A stretch of DNA of 64,000 nucleotides from Alkalicaulis satelles. Lineage in GTDB: Bacteria; Pseudomonadota; Alphaproteobacteria; Caulobacterales; Maricaulaceae. Under the pieces are notes generated by a model. The model was given only the letters and a program-made list of their open reading frames with translations. It was not told the origin of the DNA and did no database searches. The first letter of the stretch is position 1. The number at the start of each line of letters is the position of its first letter. Both the position numbers and the translations under genes were made by a program. The DNA lies in assembly GCF_008630495.1 (NCBI RefSeq), contig NZ_VWOJ01000001.1, forward strand, positions 434,001 through 498,000, given 5' to 3'. Shown here in pieces: positions 7,744-14,954 of the stretch.

Positions 7744-8402
7744 GAGTGTTCCTCCGCACCGGCATCATCGGCGTCTTCAATCTCTACCGGAACGAAGCGG
7801 CCCTCGCCATCCATCCACTCCAGCGCGCCGTCGGCAATGCCGAAGCGGGCGCCGTGCAGGGTCACCCGTCCCGTCTCGACCGCCTCGGCCACGAACGGAA
7901 AACCGGTGAGCCGGACAAGGGAATGGCGGATGGAGCGCAGCTCCAGATCATCGCACAACGTCTCTTCATCCACGTCTGCACCCAGCGCAGCGCGCGCCTC
8001 CGCACAGGCTGGCGCCAGCGGGTCGAGCCAGCGCTCGATGAACTGGGTGCCCTTCGCCGCGCCGGTGGCTGCAGCATGGACGCCGCCGCACTGGCGGTGG
8101 CCCAGCACCACGATGTGTTCGACTTTCAGCGACTTGACGGCGAATTCCAGCGCCGCCGACACGCCATGGTGCGCGCCGTCCGGCTCGTAGGGCGGAACCA
8201 GATTGGCCACATTGCGCACGATAAACAGCTCGCCCGGCCCGGCATTGAAAATGGCGGCGGGATCAACCCGGCTGTCGGCGCAGCCGATCACCAGCACGCG
8301 CGGCGACTGGCCCTTGGCCAGATTGCGCCAGATACGCTGCTTCTTCTCAAATCGTTCGGCGCGGAACTGCGCGTATCCGGTCTTCAGCTGATCGGGTATC
8401 AA
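7740..8402 (-). CDS. beta-class carbonic anhydrase
   Basis: A 220-aa beta-carbonic anhydrase (CO2 hydration to bicarbonate), cytosolic and zinc-dependent. Zinc ligands are C41 (GCADSR, with the D43-R45 dyad), H102 and C105 in GHRQCGG. The surrounding NVANLVPPYEPDG block is also typical. It is placed between hmgA (7 bases upstream) and the FAH gene, with which it overlaps by four bases, so it is clearly in the same transcription unit. A carbonic anhydrase in a tyrosine/homogentisate pathway operon is unusual. Its role there is unclear, possibly only transcriptional convenience. Confidence 0.93.
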   Translation of the reverse strand: MIPDQLKTGYAQFRAERFEKKQRIWRNLAKGQSPRVLVIGCADSRVDPAAIFNAGPGELFIVRNVANLVPPYEPDGAHHGVSAALEFAVKSLKVEHIVVLGHRQCGGVHAAATGAAKGTQFIERWLDPLAPACAEARAALGADVDEETLCDDLELRSIRHSLVRLTGFPFVAEAVETGRVTLHGARFGIADGALEWMDGEGRFVPVEIEDADDAGAEEHS

Positions 8403-8409
8403 AACGCCC

Positions 8410-9540
8410 CTACCCCTTCCACGAATTCACGTATTCGGGATTCTCCACCCCCGCCGCATCAGCGCCCACATTGAGCGGATCGCGGGTGTCGATCATCACC
8501 GCATATTCGTCCGTCGCCGGTTTGGACTGGGTGAGCATGTTTTTCAACGCCTTGGGGTGCGGTCCGTGGGTGAAGCCCGACGGGTGGAAGGTCATCATGC
8601 CCGCATCGATATTGTCGCGGCTGAAGAAATCGCCCGCGTGATAGAACAGCACCTCGTCATAATCGTCATTATTGTGGAAAAACGGCACTTTGAGCGCGCC
8701 CGGATCGGTCTCGAAAGGGCGCGGCGCGAATGTGCACACCACAAACCTGTCCGCCAGGAAGGTGGTGTGGGCGCTGGGCGGCACGTGATAGCGATGGCTC
8801 ATCAACGGGCGGATATGGCGCACATTGATGCGCACCGGATGCAGCTCGCCATGCCAGCCCACCGCGTCCAGCGGGTTGTAGGGATAGGTGATGACGCTGA
8901 CCTGGCCGCGCTTCTTCACCTCCACGCGCCATTCATGATCGGCGTCCGCCTGCTGGGCGCGGAAAGCCTCGTCCATGGCCGGCACATCGAACAGGGCCGG
9001 ATCAAAGATCGCGTGCGGCCCCACCAGGCCCTTGTCGGGCAAGGTGTAATGGCTGTTGGTCGCCTCGATCATCAAAATGTCGGCGCGCCCTGACGGCGCC
9101 AGGCGCCACATGGTTCCGCGCGGCAGGACGATATAGTCGCCCGCCTCGAACTCCAGATGCCCGAAATCGCAGAACAGCGCGCCCTCGCCGCGATGGATGA
9201 ACAGGATCTGGTCGCCGTCGCCGTTGCGCGCCAGCGCGGGCATGGCCCCGTCCAGGCGCCAGAAGCGCACATCGCACGCAGCATTGAACAGCACTTGCGA
9301 AGAGCCCCAGGGCGAAGCCTGGCCGCCCTGCAGCTTGTTGAGATCAAAGGCGTGGGGCTTGAGCGGGCCTTCAAAGTCCGACCAGCCGGTGGGCGGGCGC
9401 TTGTGGTGCAGGAAGGCGGCGGGGCCGAAAAACCCCTCCTTGCTCATTTCGCGCTCATACGTGCCTTCGGGCAGGTCGGCGTGCGCCTGGCGCGAGGCGA
9501 TGCCTTCGGTGCGCGAGGCATAGATCCATTTGCGGGCCAT
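8410..9540 (-). CDS. hmgA: homogentisate 1,2-dioxygenase
   Basis: A 376-aa iron-dependent ring-cleavage dioxygenase converting homogentisate to maleylacetoacetate in tyrosine and phenylalanine degradation. Recognised stretches include EGFFGPAAFLHHKRPPTGW, the metal-binding cupin region EVLFYHAGDFFSR and HPSGFTHGPHP, and the closing ENPEYVNSWKG. The iron-binding His and Glu residues are contained in these blocks. I chose the ATG at 9540 (MARKWIYASR), preceded by GGGAGA. It is the first gene of an operon with carbonic anhydrase and an FAH-family hydrolase. No maleylacetoacetate isomerase or 4-hydroxyphenylpyruvate dioxygenase is seen nearby. Confidence 0.93.
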   Translation of the reverse strand: MARKWIYASRTEGIASRQAHADLPEGTYEREMSKEGFFGPAAFLHHKRPPTGWSDFEGPLKPHAFDLNKLQGGQASPWGSSQVLFNAACDVRFWRLDGAMPALARNGDGDQILFIHRGEGALFCDFGHLEFEAGDYIVLPRGTMWRLAPSGRADILMIEATNSHYTLPDKGLVGPHAIFDPALFDVPAMDEAFRAQQADADHEWRVEVKKRGQVSVITYPYNPLDAVGWHGELHPVRINVRHIRPLMSHRYHVPPSAHTTFLADRFVVCTFAPRPFETDPGALKVPFFHNNDDYDEVLFYHAGDFFSRDNIDAGMMTFHPSGFTHGPHPKALKNMLTQSKPATDEYAVMIDTRDPLNVGADAAGVENPEYVNSWKG

Positions 9541-9580
9541 GAGGGGTCTCCCGGTCGAAGCGGCTTTGCCGGTCAAATTA

Positions 9581-9594
9581 GTTACATTTGAAAC
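9581..9594. promoter_or_regulatory. imperfect palindrome upstream of hmgA
   Basis: The sequence GTTACATTTGAAAC is an imperfect inverted repeat in an AT-rich patch within the hmgA/pyrB divergent spacer, 41 bases from the hmgA start. It could be an operator for a regulator of the homogentisate operon. No regulator gene is adjacent, so the assignment is weak. Confidence 0.25.
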
Positions 9595-9688
9595 CAAATG
9601 GAAGCGTCAGGCCGCGCCGGTCCGGGCCGGTGTCTTGCTCCTGGACCCGAGCGCGCCTATACCCCGCCCGATGCATGCGCGAGGGCCC

Positions 9689-10669
9689 ATGAGCCGGACC
9701 GGTTTCAGCTACGATTTCCCCCACGCCAGCCTGGTGTCCATCGGCGATCTCAACCCGCTCGATGTGCGCATGATATTCGAGCGCAGCGCCGTGCATTTCG
9801 ACAATAACCGCGCCGGAACCCGCGCCGAGCGCACGCTGGACGGCGCCACGCTGATCAATCTGTTCTTCGAGAACTCCACGCGCACCCTGGCCAGCTTCGA
9901 GATCGCGGCCAAGCGCCTGGGCGCCCATGTGATCAATTTCTCCGCCGGCAGCGCCTCCATCTCCAAGGGCGAAAGCCTTGAAGACACGGCCCTGACCCTG
10001 GCCGCCATGCGCCCGGACCTGCAGGTCGTCCGCCATAGCGCAGCCGGCGCCGCCCAGTATTTCGCCCGGGTCACCGGGGTCTCCACCGTCAATGCCGGGG
10101 ACGGCGCCCACGAACACCCCACCCAGGCCCTGCTGGACGCCTTCACCCTCACCCGCCGCTGGGGCGAAGTGGGCGGACGGCGCATCCTGATCGTCGGCGA
10201 CATTCTCCATTCGCGCGTGGCGCGCTCCAATGTGGCGCTGCTCAACATGCTGCATGCGGATGTGCGCCTGTGCGCGCCCGCGACGCTGCTGCCGGAAGAC
10301 GCCGACCGCTGGGGCGTGCAGGTCTTCCATGATCTCGACGAGGCGCTTGAGGGCTGCGATGCGGTGATGGCGCTGCGCATCCAGCGCGAGCGCATGAGCG
10401 GCGGGCTGATTCCGTCCGACCGCGAATACCGCGCCCTTTACGGCCTGGACCATGCCCGGCTGGAGCGGGCGGCGCCGGGCTGTCTGGTCATGCATCCCGG
10501 TCCCATGAACCGCGGCGTGGAGATTGATGGCGCGCTGGCCGATGACCGCGAACGCGCGGTGATCCTGGAACAGGTGGAAGCGGGCGTGGCGGTGCGCATG
10601 GCGGTGCTGGAGCTGATCAGCTCGGCCTCGCCCAACCAGCGTTATGTGTCTGATTCCGGGGACGCATAA
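9689..10669 (+). CDS. pyrB: aspartate carbamoyltransferase catalytic subunit
   Basis: A 326-aa enzyme for the second step of pyrimidine synthesis, carbamoyl phosphate plus L-aspartate to N-carbamoylaspartate. The carbamoyl-phosphate loop FFENSTRTLASFE is at residues 59-71, followed by the GDGAHEHPTQALLD motif and MHPGPMNRGVEI near the C-terminus. I chose the ATG at 9689, with GAGGG five bases upstream; an in-frame ATG at 9671 is possible. The stop overlaps the start of the dihydroorotase homologue (TAATG). No pyrI regulatory gene is present. Pairing with a degenerate PyrC suggests the dodecameric PyrB-PyrC' type of complex known from pseudomonads. Confidence 0.95.
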   Translation: MSRTGFSYDFPHASLVSIGDLNPLDVRMIFERSAVHFDNNRAGTRAERTLDGATLINLFFENSTRTLASFEIAAKRLGAHVINFSAGSASISKGESLEDTALTLAAMRPDLQVVRHSAAGAAQYFARVTGVSTVNAGDGAHEHPTQALLDAFTLTRRWGEVGGRRILIVGDILHSRVARSNVALLNMLHADVRLCAPATLLPEDADRWGVQVFHDLDEALEGCDAVMALRIQRERMSGGLIPSDREYRALYGLDHARLERAAPGCLVMHPGPMNRGVEIDGALADDRERAVILEQVEAGVAVRMAVLELISSASPNQRYVSDSGDA

Positions 10670-11937
10670 TGAGCGCGCTCCTGTTCGCCAATGCGCGCCT
10701 GATCGATCCGGCCTCACGCCATGACGCGCCCGGCGATCTGCGCGTGCGCGGCGGGGTGATCGCCGAGATCGCGCCCCATATCGCGCCTGAAGCGGGCGAG
10801 CGCGTGATCGATCTGGACGGCATGGTCCTGGCCCCCGCCCTCATCGATGCGCGCTGCCGGGTCAATCCGGCCAGCACCGGCGCCGCCGGGATCGAGGCCG
10901 CGGCCCGCGCCGCCGCCGCAGGCGGGATCGGCACGCTGATCCTGGCGCCCGATAGCGGCGCAGGGCTGTCGCGGCCTGAACATTTCGCCCCGCTGGAAGC
11001 GGCCGCCCTGACCAGCCCGGTCCGGCTCTTGCCGGCGGGCCTTGCCATCGACAGCGCCGGCGAGATGGGCGAGATCGGCCTGATGCTGCGCGCAGGCGCG
11101 GTCTATGTGGGCGATGGCGGACGGCCCGAGCCCGACACCCGGCTGGTGCGCCGCACCCTCTCTTACGCCGGCGGATTTGACGCCTGGACGGCGCTCACCT
11201 GTGAGGATGCCGCGCTTGCACGCAATACCTGCGCCCATGAGAGCGATCTGTCCATGCGCATGGGCCTGCCCGCCCGCCCGGCCGCCGGGGAGCGCCTGGC
11301 GGCCGAACGCGCCGCGGTGCTGGCCGAGCTGACCGGCGCGCGCATTCTTCTTGACCGGATCACCACAAGCGCCGCGCTTAAAGCCCTCGACGCGGCCCGC
11401 GCGCGCGAACTGGACATGGCCGCCACCGTTCCGGTGACCCACCTGATGTTCAATGAGCTGGATGCAGGCGGGTTTGACGCCCGCTACCGGCTGGAGCCGC
11501 CCCTGCGCAGCGAGGCCGACCGCCTCGCCCTGATCGGCGCCCTGAAAGACGGCGCCATCAGCGCTATCGTGTCCGACCACCGCTTCTGCACCGGCGAAGC
11601 CAAGGCCCATCCCTTCCCTGAAGCCGAACCGGGTTCGGCCAATCTGGAAGCCCTCCTGCCCGCCCTCCTGACCCTGTGCGCCGAAGGCCGGCTTGATCTG
11701 CTGGACGCGCTCTGGCCCGTCACGGCCGGCCCCGCCGAGCTGTTCGGGCTGGATCAGGGCCGTCTGGCGCCCGGCGCGCCGGCCGATCTCATCGCCTTCG
11801 ATCCGGACCATCCCGTGATCCATACCCCCGGCGCGCGCGTCTGCGCCGCGTCCAGCGCCTTCGATAATCGCCGCCTGACCGGAAAACTCTTGCTCACGGT
11901 CGTGGAAGGGGCGATCATTCATCAACCTGAGAGTTAA
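10669..11937 (+). CDS. dihydroorotase-like protein lacking the metal site (PyrC', probably non-catalytic)
   Basis: A 422-aa dihydroorotase-family protein by overall layout: N-terminal beta-sandwich, the DGMVLAPALID segment leading into the barrel, and the C-terminal LAPGAPADLIAFDPD block. The metal-binding HxH that normally follows LID is replaced by R62-C63-R64. The usual TDHAPH reads SDHRFC (D303 kept, second His lost). The histidine of the strand before STA is also missing (ILLDRITTS). It should therefore not bind the zinc pair. In Pseudomonas a similarly inactive PyrC' is needed structurally for PyrB activity, and the one-base start/stop overlap with pyrB supports that role. A true pyrC must lie elsewhere. 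Confidence 0.88.
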   Translation: MSALLFANARLIDPASRHDAPGDLRVRGGVIAEIAPHIAPEAGERVIDLDGMVLAPALIDARCRVNPASTGAAGIEAAARAAAAGGIGTLILAPDSGAGLSRPEHFAPLEAAALTSPVRLLPAGLAIDSAGEMGEIGLMLRAGAVYVGDGGRPEPDTRLVRRTLSYAGGFDAWTALTCEDAALARNTCAHESDLSMRMGLPARPAAGERLAAERAAVLAELTGARILLDRITTSAALKALDAARARELDMAATVPVTHLMFNELDAGGFDARYRLEPPLRSEADRLALIGALKDGAISAIVSDHRFCTGEAKAHPFPEAEPGSANLEALLPALLTLCAEGRLDLLDALWPVTAGPAELFGLDQGRLAPGAPADLIAFDPDHPVIHTPGARVCAASSAFDNRRLTGKLLLTVVEGAIIHQPES

Positions 11938-11940
11938 GCC

Positions 11941-12540
11941 ATGCCCTTTGACTCATTCCTTCTGCTGGCTCTGGCCGGCGGGTATCTGTTCGGCTCCATC
12001 CCGTTCGGCCTTTTGCTGACGCGCCTGGCCGGGCTGGGCGATATCCGTTCAATCGGTTCGGGCAATATCGGGGCGACCAATGTGCTGCGCACCGGCCGCA
12101 AGGATCTTGCGCTGGCCACCCTCGTCCTGGACAGCGGCAAGGCAGGGCTGGCGTGCCTGGCCTTCACATTTCTCCACTCCACCGAAGCCGGGCTGATCGC
12201 CGGCGGCGCGGCGTTTTTCGGCCATTGCTTCCCGGTCTGGCTCAAATTCAAGGGCGGCAAGGGCGTGGCGACCTTTCTGGGCGTGCTGCTCGCCGCCGCC
12301 TGGCCGGTGGGCGTGCTGACCTGCCTCACCTGGCTGGGCATGGCGCTGCTGATGCGCATTTCCAGCCTGTCGGCGCTTGTGGCCGCCGCCGCCGCACCGG
12401 CGCTGGCGCTGGCCTTTGGGCGCCACGATGTGGCCTTGCTGGCGCTGCTGCTCACCCTGCCCCTCTACTGGCGCCACCGGGAGAATATCACCCGGCTCTT
12501 GAGCGGAACCGAACCGCGCATCGGCGCCGCCAAGACATGA
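11941..12540 (+). CDS. plsY: glycerol-3-phosphate acyltransferase PlsY
   Basis: A 199-aa integral membrane enzyme that acylates glycerol-3-phosphate from acyl-phosphate, the first step of phospholipid synthesis. The family motifs are clear: GSIPFGLLLTRLAG then DIRSIGSGNIGATN near the N-terminus, GHCFPVWLKFKGGKGVATF in the middle, and the final LPLYWRHRENITRLLSGTE block. Five hydrophobic segments are visible. It follows the dihydroorotase homologue by three bases and overlaps dprA (ATGA). The pyrC-plsY-dprA order is frequent in alphaproteobacteria. Confidence 0.95.
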   Translation: MPFDSFLLLALAGGYLFGSIPFGLLLTRLAGLGDIRSIGSGNIGATNVLRTGRKDLALATLVLDSGKAGLACLAFTFLHSTEAGLIAGGAAFFGHCFPVWLKFKGGKGVATFLGVLLAAAWPVGVLTCLTWLGMALLMRISSLSALVAAAAAPALALAFGRHDVALLALLLTLPLYWRHRENITRLLSGTEPRIGAAKT

Positions 12541-13667
12541 ATGCGGCGCGCCTGACCCGGGCCGGCCGGCTGGACTGGCTCAGGCTGGCGCGCACATCCG
12601 GGGTCGGGCCCGTCACTTTCCGAGAGCTCATCACCCGCTTTGGAACGCCGGAAGCCGCGCTGGCCGAACTGCCGCGCCTGGCCCGCCGGGGCGGACGCAC
12701 CCGCCGGCTGGACATCGTCACGCGCGAGGCCGCCGAGGCCGAGCTGGAGCGCCATGACGAACTGGGCGCGCGTCTGGTCTGCACAGGCGAGCCGGATTTT
12801 CCCAAATTGCTCGCGGCGCTGGACATCCCGCCCCCGGTCCTGACGCTGCTGGGTCCCCTCAATCCGGACGCACAGCCCGCCTGCGCCCTGGTGGGCGCGC
12901 GCAACGCCTCCGCCGTGGGCTTGCGCTTCGCCGGCGACCTGGCGCGCGAGCTGGGCCAGCGCGGCGTCACCATCGTCTCGGGCCTGGCGCGCGGCATAGA
13001 CGGCGCCGCCCACGCCGCCGCGCTTGACACCGGCACTATCGCGGTGGTGGGCGGCGGCGTGGCGCGCATCTATCCGCCCGAACATCATGAACTGCATCAC
13101 GCCATCGCCCGCCAGGGTCTGATCATCAGCGAAACCCCGCCCGACCATGTCGCCCAGGCGCGTGATTTCCCGCGCCGCAACCGCCTGATTTCAGGCCTGT
13201 CGCTGGGGGTGCTGGTGGTCGAGGCGGCCGAACGCTCCGGCTCGCTGATCACGGCGCGCCTGGCCGGTGAACAGGGCCGCGAGGTGATGGCCGTGCCCGG
13301 CTCGCCGCTGGACCCCCGCGCGCGGGGAACCAACCGGCTCTTGCGCGAAGGCGCGGCCCTGATCGAAAGCGCCGAGGATGTGATCGCGGTGCTGCAGAAC
13401 ACCCGTCCGCCCGCCCTCAAGGAGCCCGGCGGCTGGGAGTATGAGGACGAGCCGGGCGATCGGCGTGCATCCGATGAGGCTGCCGACGCTGTACGCGAAC
13501 GCATTGCAGAGCTGCTTTCCCCAGCACCGGTGTCCAAGGACGAGCTGGCCCGCCTTACCGGCGCGCCCGCCTCGGCTGTGCTGGCCGCCCTGGTGGAGCT
13601 GGAACTGGCCGGACGCTGCGAGGTTCAGCCGGGCGGCATGGTGCGGGCGGCCTATCCTGATGATTAA
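12537..13667 (+). CDS. dprA: DNA processing protein DprA
   Basis: A 376-aa DprA/Smf protein, which in natural transformation loads RecA on incoming single-stranded DNA. An N-terminal helix-hairpin-like segment (TSGVGPVTFRELITRFG) precedes the Rossmann core with GARNASAVGLRFAGDLAREL, VSGLARGIDGAAHAAAL and VVGGGVARIYPPEH. The C-terminal part (about residues 320-370, APVSKDELARLTGAPASAV) is the winged-helix DprA domain. I chose the ATG at 12537, overlapping the plsY stop. With comEC at 41.9 kb it suggests competence potential. No comF, comM or pilus genes are visible here. Confidence 0.93.
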   Translation: MNAARLTRAGRLDWLRLARTSGVGPVTFRELITRFGTPEAALAELPRLARRGGRTRRLDIVTREAAEAELERHDELGARLVCTGEPDFPKLLAALDIPPPVLTLLGPLNPDAQPACALVGARNASAVGLRFAGDLARELGQRGVTIVSGLARGIDGAAHAAALDTGTIAVVGGGVARIYPPEHHELHHAIARQGLIISETPPDHVAQARDFPRRNRLISGLSLGVLVVEAAERSGSLITARLAGEQGREVMAVPGSPLDPRARGTNRLLREGAALIESAEDVIAVLQNTRPPALKEPGGWEYEDEPGDRRASDEAADAVRERIAELLSPAPVSKDELARLTGAPASAVLAALVELELAGRCEVQPGGMVRAAYPDD

Positions 13668-13738
13668 CCGGACGCTTACCATGGCCCTTAACCCGGATTT
13701 GAGGCGTTAGGGGCAAGCTCCAATGGAAGGAGCACGCC

Positions 13739-14299
13739 ATGGCCAAAGCTGTCTTTCACAAGCATCAGCGCGTTTTCGTGCGTCCCGTGGGCACCTGGGC
13801 GCTGATCGAGCGCGTCAAGCCGCAATGGGTGAAGGATGTCGAGGAGCCGGTGCGCATCTATTATGATTGCGGACTGGGACGTGACTTCACCACCGATGAG
13901 CTCAGCGCCGAAGCCGTCGAACAGGGCGATCCGGGCCAGTGGCGCCTGATGCGCGCGCGCAATAAATGGCAAACGCCGGAAGAATGCGCCCATCATCCCC
14001 AGCCGGGCACCTATCCGGTTGTGGTCACCGACCAGCAGAACTGGGGCGGCTGGCGGGTGCCGGGAGCGGAATATGACCGCGACCCCGCCCGGATCGAGCA
14101 GCAGGCCCGGCTGATCGTACAGGCCCCGCGCCTCATGGCGCTGGCCGAGGCCATCGCGCGCCTGGGCGCGGAAGATCCGGACGCCAGTCCGGACTGGATC
14201 AATCTGGCCCGGCGCGCGCGCGACACGGTCCGCGCCGTCAAGGCCCGGCCCGACGCAGACAGCGATGACAGTGCAAAACCCTTGCGCGCAGCAGTATAA
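13739..14299 (+). CDS. conserved hypothetical protein, tryptophan-rich
   Basis: A 186-aa soluble protein that I cannot assign to a named family. Features include an N-terminal basic segment with VGTWALIERVKPQW, repeated tryptophans (GQWRLMRARNKWQTPEEC, NWGGWRVPGAEYDRD), and a C-terminal helical region rich in Ala and Arg. There is no signal peptide or membrane segment. The start at 13739 is supported by GGAAGGAG eight bases upstream. It resembles proteins conserved in Caulobacterales and Maricaulales without known role. It is a stand-alone gene between dprA and the response regulator. Confidence 0.65.
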   Translation: MAKAVFHKHQRVFVRPVGTWALIERVKPQWVKDVEEPVRIYYDCGLGRDFTTDELSAEAVEQGDPGQWRLMRARNKWQTPEECAHHPQPGTYPVVVTDQQNWGGWRVPGAEYDRDPARIEQQARLIVQAPRLMALAEAIARLGAEDPDASPDWINLARRARDTVRAVKARPDADSDDSAKPLRAAV

Positions 14300-14303
14300 C
14301 GCC

Positions 14304-14331
14304 TTGTCACCCCTCTGATAAATCATACAAT
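14304..14331 (+). promoter_or_regulatory. sigma70-like promoter of the response regulator gene
   Basis: TTGTCA at 14304-14309, a 16-bp spacer and TACAAT at 14326-14331 each match five of six consensus bases. The site lies in a conspicuously AT-rich stretch 32 bases before the response regulator ATG at 14363. This is the best housekeeping promoter seen in the window. Confidence 0.6.
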
Positions 14332-14362
14332 CTAACTAAGCAGTCAGTCAGGGTGATGACGG

Positions 14363-14878
14363 ATGAAACCGGGCTTGCATCGCCTGTCAGTGCTGATTGT
14401 CGACGACAATTCGCACATGATCTCCATCGTGCGCACCATGCTTCTCGGGTTTGGCATCACCAAGACATGGGAATCGCGCGACGCGGCTGAAGCGCTGGAA
14501 ATCGTGCGTCACGAGCCGGTTGATATCGTCATCACCGATTATCAGATGCCCTTGCTGGACGGACTTGAATTCACCCGTCTGGTGCGCACCGGCGATGATA
14601 TCGCCAATCCCTTCATCCCGATCATCCTGCTCACCGCGCATACCGAACGCTCGCGCGTGATCGCCGCCCGGGACGCTGGTGTGACGGAAGTGTGCGCCAA
14701 GCCCATCAACGCCAAGGAAATATGGACCAAGATCGCCGCGGTTGTGAATCAGCCCCGCCCCTTTATCCGGGCGCGCCAGTATAGCGGTCCCGACCGGCGC
14801 CGGCGCACCGAGCCCTACAAGGGCGAGGATCGCCGGGCCCCGGCCGGGGCAAGCGCGCCTGACGAGGCTCAGGAGTAA
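14363..14878 (+). CDS. single-domain response regulator with basic C-terminal tail
   Basis: A 171-aa CheY-like receiver without a DNA-binding domain. The acidic pair D14-D15, phosphoacceptor D59 (VITDYQMP), T91 and K113 (CAKPI) are all intact, so it should accept phosphoryl groups. After the receiver (about residue 130) comes an extension RPFIRARQYSGPDRRRR followed by a charged tail. This GPDRRR tail recurs in a degenerate receiver protein at 25.1-26.1 kb. It is followed 76 bases later by a sensor kinase, the probable partner. A strong promoter precedes it. Output is unknown and presumably by protein-protein interaction. Confidence 0.9.
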   Translation: MKPGLHRLSVLIVDDNSHMISIVRTMLLGFGITKTWESRDAAEALEIVRHEPVDIVITDYQMPLLDGLEFTRLVRTGDDIANPFIPIILLTAHTERSRVIAARDAGVTEVCAKPINAKEIWTKIAAVVNQPRPFIRARQYSGPDRRRRTEPYKGEDRRAPAGASAPDEAQE

Positions 14879-14954
14879 CACCGCCCGCTGGTCAGGGCCT
14901 GATCGCGTGCGCCACGCTGGACGCCGTACACGCACGCGCTTTACTTTCGGCTTC

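Noticed and set aside
9671-9688. Upstream ATG of pyrB
   Set aside because: In frame, but the ATG at 9689 has a better placed GAGGG; the six added residues have no family support.
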